Shown: positions 28,904-39,100 of the stretch, piece after piece
Layout: each line of letters starts with the position of its first letter
How positions within the stretch are numbered: position 1 is the first letter of the stretch
DNA from: Eremothecium cymbalariae DBVPG#7215
Lineage: Eukaryota > Ascomycota > Saccharomycetes > Saccharomycetales > Saccharomycetaceae
Direction: 5' to 3'
Assembly (NCBI RefSeq): GCF_000235365.1
Contig: NC_016453.1
Coordinates: 1,054,001-1,118,000, forward strand
DNA: 64,000 bases
Translations under genes and position numbers: made by a program
The notes under the pieces: model-generated
Seen by the model: the letters and a program-made list of their open reading frames with translations, nothing else
What the model was told of the DNA's origin: nothing
Database searches by the model: none

Positions 28904-29122
28904 ATGCCAAGAGCTAGAAAAGGAGCACTTGTACAGTGTGATCCTTCTATTAAAGCGCTTATACTGCAGATTGATTCAGGAAACCATGATATTATATGGG
29001 AGGAGTTGGATGACACCCATTTATTAGTGGATCCTGAAAAGGTTGCATATGTAAAGGAAAAGTTGAATTGGTTTCTGTCTAAAAATATCTATAATCCATT
29101 AGAAGATGAGGATACTCAATGA
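28904..29122 (+). CDS. TFB5: TFIIH subunit Tfb5
   Basis: 72-residue protein of the same length as S. cerevisiae Tfb5 (GTF2H5/TTDA family). It stabilises Tfb2 in TFIIH and is needed for nucleotide-excision repair and efficient transcription. Recognisable core: MPRARKGALVQCDPSIKALILQ-type start, then a VDPEKVAYVKEKLNW helix. Divergent from VPS41, as YDR079C-A is next to YDR080W. Confidence 0.95.
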   Translation: MPRARKGALVQCDPSIKALILQIDSGNHDIIWEELDDTHLLVDPEKVAYVKEKLNWFLSKNIYNPLEDEDTQ

Positions 29123-29279
29123 TTATATAGTAAGCAGCATGTGTTGTAGCCATCTTTTTATTTATTTGTACAGTATATGTATCTATTGTATTAATCCATA
29201 TTTGTTTAACATGCATACCTTTTTCAACGAAAGTTGTTTTAGAAAGTGTTTTATTTAGAAGATACAGAGAAGGAGGAGT

Positions 29280-31571
29280 CTATCGTTTTTCAGTAGGCTG
29301 GGAAGCAGGTTTGTTCATGAGTTCATCGATGATGTGATCTATAAAGTCGGAGAACACATCAGGATGCATAATTTCCGAAGTAACATGTTCATTAAGTTTT
29401 CTATTTGTGATATCGTCATTAATTTTGTCATAGTAGTTGGTGTAAGATCGAACGAGGAAACCTTGAATCGCTTTTAAGATGTTTAAGAAGATAGAATCAT
29501 CTGTAATAAAGTTTTTGACAAGCTCTTTGATTCTGGGTAGCTGTTCCTGAATGTTACTTCTCAGCTTGATGTTCTTTGATAAGACATCGTCGGAACTTTC
29601 ATATTGAAATGTGGACTGAATGATACCCTTTGCTGCAGATTCTGTGAGTTCACTGAGGAGGTTTCTCAGTTCTACGATCAATTCTGTTCTAGCGTCCATC
29701 ATATTGTTTACTACTTTGGGAACAGATTCACGGGCAAGGCTTAAAGCAGATGAAGATTTGCTGCTATCAAATGAACGATGCCTTATAGACTTAATTAAAC
29801 CACCTAACCCAGAGAAATCCAGATAAGTTTCATTTCTTATGTACTGGATATCGAAATTTTGAATTTCATCGCGTAGCATAAGTAGGTTTTTCAAATAAAA
29901 TAGTTGGGTATCTAAGTTATTCGCAGATACAGAGGTAAAAAGATATGCATTCTTTAGAGATTCAATACAGTCATGGACAATATGATGTGCCAGATCATCA
30001 AAAACAGAAGAGTTAACAAGTTGATAAATCTTTGATAATATCGCCAAGGAATATATTAGGGGGGGATGGTAACCTCCCATAGGGTTACTGATGGTATTAG
30101 AATTATTAGCGACATTATAGCTTTCTAAAAATTGCGCAACCATTGAACTGCTATCAGAATCCAACGAGTTACTCCTTTCATCGTTTAGATTATTATGGCT
30201 TTTTTGGATAATGAATGAATCCTTGGAAGGTTTAAAACGTATCACATATTGATCAACAAAAACTTGGGACCTGAACACCAGTCTAGATTGAATTTCTTGC
30301 ATCAACGGCTCAAAAAGTCGATCAAATCGTATTTGATTGAACTGCAATTCATACCCATGCGAATCTTCTTCAAATTGAAAATATTTGTTTAGCAAATTAA
30401 TAGAATCACATAAAATGTTGATGGAATTTTCCCTTAAAACATGAGAACGAACACAATCATAAAGGGGTTCGCACAATTCGAAAAACCAGTCATTTACCTT
30501 TACCTTGCTATAATATTCGGGAAAGAACGCTATGAACAGGTTGTATTCCTTTTCACACAATTGTGTGAAGTAAAATAGGCTACTTTGTATGAACTTAACC
30601 AGTTTGCGATCTTCGGCGTTAACAAAATTCCAATTTAACTGTGAAGAAATATTTGGTTGCAATAACCTAAATCTAGTATGAAAGTATTGTTCATAAATAA
30701 CATTCAATAACGATGTAAGTTCTTCCCGGTATCTGTCATTCGATTTTTTGTTAATTCGATCCACTAAAAGTATGACCAAAGACTGGAATTCCTCGGCATT
30801 GGCAGCAAATTTATTGTACAACAACGCCTCTCTGGTAGTAGCATTCGAATTGATATCATCCAAAGTTGCAATTCCTTCGCTGACTTCCGAATCCAAGTTT
30901 TTAATCGAATTAACCAAATAATTTGTCACTAAGCTGCATGAACGAATCAAACATTGTTTAAACTTTATCCGATACGTTTCCGAATCCTGGTATGAACGAT
31001 GTAAATCCAAAAATTCCAACGCATTATCAATTTTTCTCAACGTGCTTTTAAATGACTCCTTTTTCACCGCATTGACACCAGAGTATTGGTTCATTTTGCG
31101 TGTAATGGGGTCTAGACTTACAAAATAACTCAATTGTTCTGTGATATCCTTGTGCAAAAGGTCCATCTCATGGCATTTATCATATAAGGCATTTGTAGTT
31201 TTCTGAAAAGCAATTGATTCAATCGAAATATTGTTAAATCTAGAGACTATATCAGTCAACTGTTGGTTAATGCTACAAGTCTGTCCTAATACCTTTTCAA
31301 GTTCCATCGACTTAGAATCCAATTGATCAACATATTGGTTGTATAAGGAATAGTTTGAATTTGAACTCTGTGAATCAATCTGATCCAACTCAAATAGCAT
31401 TGATGGTCTGCTATCTAATTCGTTAGCCTGCGGCAAGCTACCATATTCGACATTAGCAAACTTTTGCCGTAAACTATCATCCTCAAACACAGTAGGTAGA
31501 CCGTTTGTAGAAGCAGGATTGAAATTAGATGCAATATTTTGAACCAATGAGTTTTTCCTGCTCCTCGGCAT
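29280..31571 (-). CDS. COG3: Conserved oligomeric Golgi complex subunit 3
   Basis: 763-residue homologue of Cog3/Sec34, a lobe-A subunit of the COG tether for intra-Golgi retrograde vesicles. The start PRSRKNSLVQ is conserved with yeast Cog3, and the Sec34-like helical region follows, including LDPITRKMN and a YRIKFKQCLIRSC segment (about 195-210). Many predicted helices and no membrane segment. S. cerevisiae Cog3 has 801 aa. Corresponds to YER157W and sits here between TFB5 and PET100, showing the merged order. Confidence 0.93.
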   Translation of the reverse strand: MPRSRKNSLVQNIASNFNPASTNGLPTVFEDDSLRQKFANVEYGSLPQANELDSRPSMLFELDQIDSQSSNSNYSLYNQYVDQLDSKSMELEKVLGQTCSINQQLTDIVSRFNNISIESIAFQKTTNALYDKCHEMDLLHKDITEQLSYFVSLDPITRKMNQYSGVNAVKKESFKSTLRKIDNALEFLDLHRSYQDSETYRIKFKQCLIRSCSLVTNYLVNSIKNLDSEVSEGIATLDDINSNATTREALLYNKFAANAEEFQSLVILLVDRINKKSNDRYREELTSLLNVIYEQYFHTRFRLLQPNISSQLNWNFVNAEDRKLVKFIQSSLFYFTQLCEKEYNLFIAFFPEYYSKVKVNDWFFELCEPLYDCVRSHVLRENSINILCDSINLLNKYFQFEEDSHGYELQFNQIRFDRLFEPLMQEIQSRLVFRSQVFVDQYVIRFKPSKDSFIIQKSHNNLNDERSNSLDSDSSSMVAQFLESYNVANNSNTISNPMGGYHPPLIYSLAILSKIYQLVNSSVFDDLAHHIVHDCIESLKNAYLFTSVSANNLDTQLFYLKNLLMLRDEIQNFDIQYIRNETYLDFSGLGGLIKSIRHRSFDSSKSSSALSLARESVPKVVNNMMDARTELIVELRNLLSELTESAAKGIIQSTFQYESSDDVLSKNIKLRSNIQEQLPRIKELVKNFITDDSIFLNILKAIQGFLVRSYTNYYDKINDDITNRKLNEHVTSEIMHPDVFSDFIDHIIDELMNKPASQPTEKR

Positions 31572-31944
31572 CGTTCGTACTTTTGGAGTTTTCCGTAACT
31601 TTTTATCTCTACCTCCCTTCTAGATCTCCAACTTCTGCTTAATATATTATCACCACCATAAATTATTAGGACAGCGGTATAAGTGAACAGTGGTCACGTG
31701 ATTATACAGAATTGCACAGACTCTACCATAATAGAGACACGACACGCCTTTCCAGTGAGAACTGCATCAGAATCAAATCGACTTGATCGACCAAAGCAAA
31801 TTCCTATGACATATTATATGATTATGTGTTTATTATCTTTTTTTTGAATATATACAAGAATCGACATACATCAATAGGCGTTAAATAATATCAATAGAGA
31901 CAATACAAAAAATAGTCATAAGAAACCCCCTAACGCAGGTCTGT
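31572..31944. other. Promoter of COG3 and 3' region of PET100
   Basis: 373 bp. A GTCACGTGAT sequence (CACGTG at 31695-31700) lies about 125 bp upstream of the COG3 ATG and matches the Cbf1 E-box RTCACRTG. The rest is AT-rich with a T8 run near 31840 and no coding signal. Confidence 0.5.
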
Positions 31945-32283
31945 TCAACTTTTACTTAGCTTCTCCTCTATCAGCTCTTGTCTAATCTTTTTCTTCTCCG
32001 CTTCAATATCGATACCATACTCCTCAGCTATCTTCTTCTCCAACCTCAATCTCTTCTCCAACCTGCTTTTTTTCATCCTTGCCAACTCTGCTTTAATCTC
32101 ATATGACTCCTTAGGGATTTTATTAAGTGTCTCAGGATCAGGCCAAAAACCAGGAACGTTCAACTTTTTATCAGTATCTGTGCCTATGTAGTACATCACC
32201 GCTACAGGTGACAAAAGACAAAAGGCGAACCTAAAAATCTCTAGCTGTGATCTGGTGTATCTGAAAGGAAGTTTCATCATCAT
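31945..32283 (-). CDS. PET100: Cytochrome c oxidase assembly chaperone Pet100
   Basis: 112-residue mitochondrial inner-membrane protein needed for late assembly of cytochrome c oxidase. It has the family core SQLEIFRF, one hydrophobic segment (about 14-32), then GFWPDPETLN-PKESYEIKAELARMKK and a basic amphipathic C-terminal helix. The start is placed at the first of three successive ATGs (32283, 32280, 32277), because S. cerevisiae Pet100 (111 aa) starts at the equivalent place. The frame stays open upstream for 34 codons but without an ATG. Equivalent to YDR079W. Confidence 0.93.
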   Translation of the reverse strand: MMMKLPFRYTRSQLEIFRFAFCLLSPVAVMYYIGTDTDKKLNVPGFWPDPETLNKIPKESYEIKAELARMKKSRLEKRLRLEKKIAEEYGIDIEAEKKKIRQELIEEKLSKS

Positions 32284-32612
32284 TAATGCAGACAAATATA
32301 ACGGGATTTTTTGCCCAAAGTACCAGACAACCCTAGTTGAAAGTCTCTTCTTGTGATATGTTATGCTCGAAATAGTATTATTCAACGGGGGGTAGTCGTA
32401 CCGATGAGAGGATTTGAATCAAATGTGTTTTCGTCAATAATAACACTAGAGCTGTTTTGGGGGCTTACCCTGGCTTCATTATAGAAAGTCTTCGGCAAAA
32501 TTATATAACGATGTGAGCACCTGCCGTTAACGTCAGGTTGCCGTTGGAAGAGGAGTTGCAAGTTGTAAATTGTCGTATTAATATACCCCATTTGTTAGTT
32601 CTTATTGAAGTT
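32284..32612. other. Divergent promoter region PET100 / MYG1 homologue
   Basis: 329 bp between the two starts. An in-frame, ATG-less extension of PET100 occupies 32284-32385. No motif of note and no RNA gene seen. Confidence 0.4.
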
Positions 32613-33617
32613 ATGTCCAAGAGAGTCAAGATGGCCCCAATCAACAAAATTTGTACGCACTCAGGTTCGTTCCATGCCGATGAGGCACTTGCTGTGTACA
32701 TGTTAAGACTATTACCAGAAGCAAAGGACGCTGTGGTTGTGCGTTCTAGAGAACCGGAAAAATGGGAAGAAGCAGATATTGTTGTTGACGTTAGCGGTAA
32801 ATATGACGGAATTAAATATTTCGACCATCATCAACGTGAATTCTCTGAAACGTTTAACGATGTGTTCAAAACCAAACTTTCCAGTGCTGGTTTAATCTAC
32901 AAACATTTTGGTCAAGAAATTATCAGGATTATTTGTCCTGTGCTAAGTGAAGATAGCTATGATATACTGTACAATAAGGTTTACAAGGAATTTATCGAAA
33001 GTTTAGATGCAAACGATAACGGTATTAATAACTTTGATGCGGAAGAGCTGGGCGTCACACGAAGATTTAGCGATAAGAACATCACGATTCCAGCTATAAT
33101 CTCCAGGATGAATCCTAGCTGGAATGAAGATTGTTCCCCAGGTAAATTCGACGAGCAATTTTTCAAGGCCTCTAAATTCATCGGTGAATGTTTCGTTAAC
33201 CTAGTCGAATCATATGGCAAGTCTTGGCTTCCAGCGAAGGACATAGTAAGGCGCGCTGTATTAAACAGAGACACTGCCGACAAAAGCGGCGGCAGCTCAA
33301 TTATCGTTCTGGACCAATTTTGCCCATGGAAGGAACATCTGTATGAAGTGGAGAAGGAATTGAACATTGAAAATACTATTCTTTTTGTCCTCTTCGAAGA
33401 CTCCTCCGGCTCTTGGAGAGTCTCCACTGTCCCCGTAAGCTCCACCTCATTTAAATTTAGACAAGGTCTGCTCGAACCATTGAGGGGCCTGAGAGATGAG
33501 GAGCTGTCAAAGAAGGCTCAGGTGGAAGGCTGTATCTTCGTCCACGCAAGCGGTTTTATCGGTGGAGCAAAATCAAAAGAAGCTGCATTGCAGCTAGCTT
33601 ATATGAGTCTTCCATAA
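32613..33617 (+). CDS. MYG1-family 3'-5' RNA exonuclease homologue (YER156C)
   Basis: 334-residue member of the MYG1/UPF0160 family, DHH-like metal-dependent phosphoesterases. The human homologue is an exoribonuclease acting in nucleus and mitochondria; the yeast gene is YER156C (338 aa). Metal-ligand motifs at the N-terminus are intact: THSGSFHADEALAV and, about 45 residues later, FDHHQREF. The start is the ATG at 32613; a second in-frame ATG at 32631 is equally plausible. An alternative start upstream is only TTG. Confidence 0.92.
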   Translation: MSKRVKMAPINKICTHSGSFHADEALAVYMLRLLPEAKDAVVVRSREPEKWEEADIVVDVSGKYDGIKYFDHHQREFSETFNDVFKTKLSSAGLIYKHFGQEIIRIICPVLSEDSYDILYNKVYKEFIESLDANDNGINNFDAEELGVTRRFSDKNITIPAIISRMNPSWNEDCSPGKFDEQFFKASKFIGECFVNLVESYGKSWLPAKDIVRRAVLNRDTADKSGGSSIIVLDQFCPWKEHLYEVEKELNIENTILFVLFEDSSGSWRVSTVPVSSTSFKFRQGLLEPLRGLRDEELSKKAQVEGCIFVHASGFIGGAKSKEAALQLAYMSLP

Positions 33618-35317
33618 TCGGCCATCCGTCCATACAGAAACTATTTATAAATATTTATTTTGAATCAAGACAGTAAACAAGTTACACTCGTTAACAAATC
33701 CTTGTAGCATAGCCGCCGCTATGAACTATAATCACAAATCCCTGCATAAAAATCCTTGCATATGATACAACAACATGCCCACCCACCTAAGGTAAACAAA
33801 TTCCACAGACCAAAGAAGTCATCACATTGATCTAGTCAACCTACCCTACGCACATAATGAAACTTCACATCATGTATGTCCCGATCACTCTTGAAATATG
33901 TTAGATTAAATAATTTTCCAGCTACTTGCACTTGGAAGAAGAAAAAACGATGCCTTTTAAGATAATAATAACCATTACATCACTAGTCCACCACTGTAGT
34001 ACCTGTTCTTCTTCGTCGAGAGCGTTTCGAGACCCAAAAAGAAAAATGACGATTATGTACTCAAATGGCCAGATTCCTCGAGCCCGACAGACACACACAT
34101 ACACAGTTTAAAGTTAATCGACTCGCAGCACATCTAAACAATTATTCCTTACCCAAAGAAGGAAAATGTGTTGCTTGCCCAAACCATCACACATACAGAG
34201 AGAAGGGCACCAAACGGAAAAAATTACCTTGCTAATCATTATCGTGCTTTTATCATCCTGGCACGGAATGTCTCCACATTTCGGTATCTCACAAGAAAAA
34301 AACACACGACGTCGGTCAATCACCAACTACTATTCAGTGAAAGAAAACTGAAACCTGACTACGGCAGAACTACTGGTGCCAGGAGGCTGCAGACCCCAAA
34401 CAGGCAAAGGCAAGGGAAAACGTCTTTAAAAATTTTTTATAAAAATTCGTAACGCAGTGTTCAACTGCTGCCACGTTTTTTCTTGCTCGATTTGTCTCCT
34501 GAAATGAACCTCGCATTTTCATATCATTAAAACCTACATTTCTTACATCCTCAACCCGCTTTCCGGACTGGGAACAAGTCTATCCCTAAAAGACCACCGA
34601 ACGATCCATGGGGACAGGAAGGACTCAATCAAAAATCATCCTTCCCCGACCTTCATTTTCCATAATCTACCTACGACTTTAGTAGTCCTTTTTCTTTCGT
34701 TTTATGCAGTTTTGAACTTTTTTCCACTGACATATCTTCATTATCTTTTCATTTAAAGTTCCTGTCACCGAAAGGCTAACCTAGCTACATTTCCGCTTAC
34801 CTAACCATCGCGTATAAAAAAATGGTTATTATGCCATAGTGGAGACAGAAAACAAAGAATACGGCTACCTCCTTCTCCTCCCAGCACTAGTCCTTCTTTT
34901 ACCTATTCATTCGCTATTATTCCCGTACATAAAAAACCCTGTATCTTACGTAGCTTCCATTCCGTATTATCATCGTCACTATTATTATTATTATTATTAC
35001 AGAAAGAAGACAAGAACGAAAAAGCATAGAACAAAGAAAAACACCGTCAAGCAAACCTTATAAAAACTAGCTACAGATAAACAGATCTGACCTTCATAAG
35101 TCTAGTGTCAATCCCTGCCGCATATCGTTTTCTGAAACGAGTTGGTTATACCTGAAACTAGTGAAACAAAGGCAAAAGAAAACTTCAAAATTTTGATTTA
35201 TTTTTAAAAAATAAAAAGAACTAAAGTTGCGCTGCGCAAGCTTCATAATAAATAAATAAACAAACCAAAACAAGGAGAAGCGTTCAAGGTAGAAGAATCT
35301 TTAGACAAGCAACTGCA

Positions 35318-35382
35318 TCTCTTCCTCTTCCTCTTCCTCCTCCTGCTCCCCCTCCCCTCCCCTCCTCTCCTCTCCTTCCCCT
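35318..35382 (+). repeat. Pyrimidine tract (CTTCCT/CCCCTCC type)
   Basis: 65 bp of C and T only, broken by a single G at 35345. Starts as a CTTCCT repeat and turns into CCCCTCC/CTCCT repeats. It lies about 780 bp before the BEM2 start. Polypurine-polypyrimidine mirror sequences like this can exclude nucleosomes or form triplex (H-) DNA. Confidence 0.85.
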
Positions 35383-35897
35383 ACAAACTACTATTAATAT
35401 CTTTTTCTCTCTATCTCAGATATACTCTCTCTATCTAAAGAAAACGAGATATAGATAGACATAAAGAAGAGGGAAATATATATATATACTGCAAATCCCC
35501 AAGTTTGATTTTTGTCCAATCACAGAAAGCTTTACACAACGTCTTACGAGAAGTTTGTTGGTTTTTGGTTTGTCAAGTCTGGTCTTTTATTACTTGAAGA
35601 GAAGGATTACGGCTCTTCCAGTAAAATTAATTATCTATCTGTTTTGTTCTTTGTGCGCGTTGAGTGTTGATATATTATTCAACTCATACACAGGAGGAGA
35701 ATCCTTCTTATCGGTTTTGAAGTTTAATTTCGAGGTCAAAAAAGGCCTCTGGCAAACCGGTAGAAGGCAACAACCAGAAGAATAATAGGAAAGAAGGTCT
35801 TGGTTGTGTTTCAATTTTGAGTTGATTTTTCTTTTAAACTTTTTTTTTGGAAAAAACTATTCTTCAAACAGATTTGTATTATACAATCTACAATACG

Positions 35898-35910
35898 CAC
35901 ACACACACAC
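35898..35910 (+). repeat. CA dinucleotide microsatellite
   Basis: A short CA repeat in the BEM2 upstream region, with no coding context. Confidence 0.7.
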
Positions 35911-36161
35911 GCCGGAAACAGGTAGTAACATACGCATACGGTCTCAAATTTATCCCCTTTACGTGTTGTTTCATTATTTTATTTTATTTGTTTTTTTGTT
36001 TTTGTTAAAAAAGAAAAATAGTCTCATTTAGATTATTATTAGCGTTTAAGTTGGAAGGGGTGTAGGGATCTCTCTTGTTATTGGTTTGATATTGAAATCT
36101 CGGTATCAAATAAGCTAACTAGTAAATTTAAGACATTTTAGAAAGAAAAAAAACGACAAGG

Positions 36162-39100
36162 ATGCCTCTTAAATGGTCTTCTAGGGGCAAGAGAGTTCCT
36201 TCTGAGACGAATACTTCTCCAAAAAAATATACGATTGGCTTTTGTACCACTGGAGGAGGTAGTATAGAGGATCGAGCACCGACTAGTCCAAGAAGTTCTA
36301 TGTCTTCAAATTCAAGCCCTAATTCCAAAAATAACCTCTCGCGCCATTCGCAGTTAAACGGATCTGTCTGTTCAGATGAATTAACTGTGAGAGCTTCTCA
36401 GACACAACAAAAAGTGCAACATACTCAAACGCAGATATCTCAACAGCAGCAGCAGCAGGAGCAGCAACATATTTCGTCCATGCAGTTGTCGTTGCCAGTT
36501 GCGCAACGTGGGTCGACTGGCCAGCAGCAGCAACAACCGGTTATCCAGCATCAGAGGTCGTTGACGAGCGAAGATGCGAAACACTTTGGTCAGATTACTT
36601 CGCAGTCTATTTTTGTGAAGAACTTTGCATTTGACGAACAAGTTTCCGCGTTGTCGTCCTATAATAATCATTCGCAGGTGTCAGTTATGTGTTCGAAGGG
36701 TCTTCAAACACCTAGAACCTGGACACTACCGAATCCGCAACAGCTCAATACAGAGACATATGACTCTACTGTATTTAAAGTTGGATGGGTAAACAAAGCG
36801 CAGGGCACGGTGCAGCATCCCCCTTCATCGCATAGGGAGGGGCGGTATAGCCATCAACCAACTCCTTCGATGTCGTCGTTGACTTTGGAACGACAAACAC
36901 ATTTTGCCGGCAACAGTAACGGTTCCTCCAACAACAGCAATACCAATCTTAACGAAGCCAATAAAAACAGCGGGAATAGCAACAGTAATAATAATACTAA
37001 TGGTTATAGCTATTCTACAACCAATTACAAGCTCCACAAAGCCCAGTTAAAAGGGTGTATTTTAAGTCTATACAAATCGGGCCTTGGGAACGTTAAATTC
37101 TTTGATCCTTGTTTGGAGTTGAGTCCACATGCAGTTCAGGCGTTGCAGCAGCAGCAGCAGCAGCAGCAGCATAATGAAAGGGCCGATGGTTTATTGCATC
37201 CACAACTTAGCACTGCAAGCTATAATTCCACCCTACAGCTCCCCTGCAACAATACTAACCCTGGTGGTACCAACCAAAGCGACATGGATACTAGCTCGTT
37301 AGGTGTGGATCCAAATAGCGATGAGCTTATTTCTAGGTTGGATTATGTAAGTCTATCGTATCCACATCCAGAGTTAAAATTGGATAAAAAAGATGATAAG
37401 ATACTTTCTGGTTCGCTTGAAAGTTTGTGCCATGCCGTCCTTTTCATGCCAACTGATGATAAAAAAAAGGCCATTGATATCTTGTTGCTTCTACCTTTGC
37501 TTGACGACTTTAATAAAATTTTGAATTGCTTTAACTTATTTGGTATAATCTTTACGAAACACCCAGATAATGCGGCATCCTCATACAACAAGTACCAGCA
37601 TTATCAGATCGATCTGGAGGTTGATCGCTTGATGACACAAAGACTCGCTCTGGTTGTTAAAACTGTCTTAGATATGTTCCCTGGATTCTTACTAGATGAT
37701 AAGATTTTTCAGTCCGTTATTGTCTTACTGGACACCATTTCATTTCATGATGAAGACATCTCGCAGACAATGAAGATACGTATTGCTGAAAAGCAAGCTG
37801 AATTAAACAAGTTGACGTCATTCATATACGAACCCCTGCAGCCTGCGAAACTAGAAGCTCTTGTGAAAGTGTCGAATTTTTTGAAATTAGACACAGAAAA
37901 GATTGCAAACCAAATTCATAGAATAAACCTCAAGTTCAGTAAAGTCTGGAGCCCACAATTGGATTATTCCTTGCTTTACGATTCACAATACTGCTATAGA
38001 CATGTTGAGTTGAATCCATTGGTTTTCTTTAATGAGAGGAATGTTCAGTACTTGTGTCGGTTAATGGTTACCCATGTTTTTAGCACCGATAGAGATATGA
38101 CTCCAAACAAACGTGCAGAAATATTGACAAAATGGGTTCAGCTAGGCTGTAAATTCGAAAAATTAGGAGATATGGTATCTTGGCTAGCTATTGCAACCAT
38201 TATATGTTCCATTCCAATGTTAAGATTGACCAAGACTTGGCAATTTGTTTCGGATACATATTTGAAAATCATTTTTAAAGACTGGGTTCCAACAATCGTT
38301 CAGTTGGATAGAAGACAAATGTCTTCAAAATCTACAAACAGCGTTTTCATCTTAGCTCCTCCAAATTTAAATGATGCTTTTATTAGGGATAATGTGATTC
38401 CTTACTTTGGTGATTTGGTAATTAGAGCCGATGATTTGCCTAGGGAAACCAAATACAAATACTTGGAGAAGAAGATTCGTCGTACTAAGAATGCATTTTA
38501 TAAATGGCAGCAGAGGTTGGATCAAGCATTTGAACAAGCGAAAAAATCATCATCATCATCCAAAGTTTTGAGAGCGGAAGATAACGGTTCAGAAGATGTT
38601 GCCGATTTCTATCATTATTGGAAACTTCACATGGAACTACCAGCTATGAACATTGAAACCATTATGGGATTGAGTTTGAAAGTCGAACCACCGTCTTTAA
38701 ATTACAACGTTTATTCCAAACCATTTCCTTCTCGATGCTCACTGATTAACGGAGGCTATTTGCCCATTTTGTTTACATCATTATTGCAAAGCTATTCTTT
38801 ATTCCCACAAGAATTATTGATCGCAGCAGCAGCTCAAAACAATAGAACATCTACTTTGGGCGCTGTAACTACACCTACTAATAGAGTCAGTCAACTTTCT
38901 GTAAGCACACGTATGCAAGCTCAAGGGACTTCTGTTACTGAAACGACAGGCGTTACTGGTATTTCAACTATCGATGAACCAATAGTTAAAGAGATTTCGT
39001 CGAAAGTATCAAATGAAAAAGTTTTTCTGAAGTTTATCCGGGATTTGTTTAACATTGACATACATGTGTTTCACATATCGGATGACTTAGTCTTCAAATC

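Larger units (their letters stand above)
33618..36161. other. 2.5-kb gene-free region upstream of BEM2
   Basis: The longest gap in the window. Frames of 60-94 codons occur on both strands but show no domain and mostly lie in pyrimidine-rich or low-complexity DNA. It contains an ATT microsatellite (about 34979-35000), a 65-bp pyrimidine tract (35318-35382), TA-rich DNA near 35480-35490, a CA repeat (35898-35910), and long T and A runs up to the BEM2 ATG. It may hold a long promoter, a long 5' leader or an unannotated non-coding RNA. Confidence 0.6.

Noticed and set aside
32284..32385. 34-codon N-terminal extension of PET100
   Set aside because: In frame but without ATG, and the yeast homologue starts at the ATG cluster at 32283.
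33926..34452. Frames of 60-94 codons in the BEM2 upstream region
   Set aside because: Both strands are open over the same DNA, composition is low complexity, and there is no similarity I recognise.
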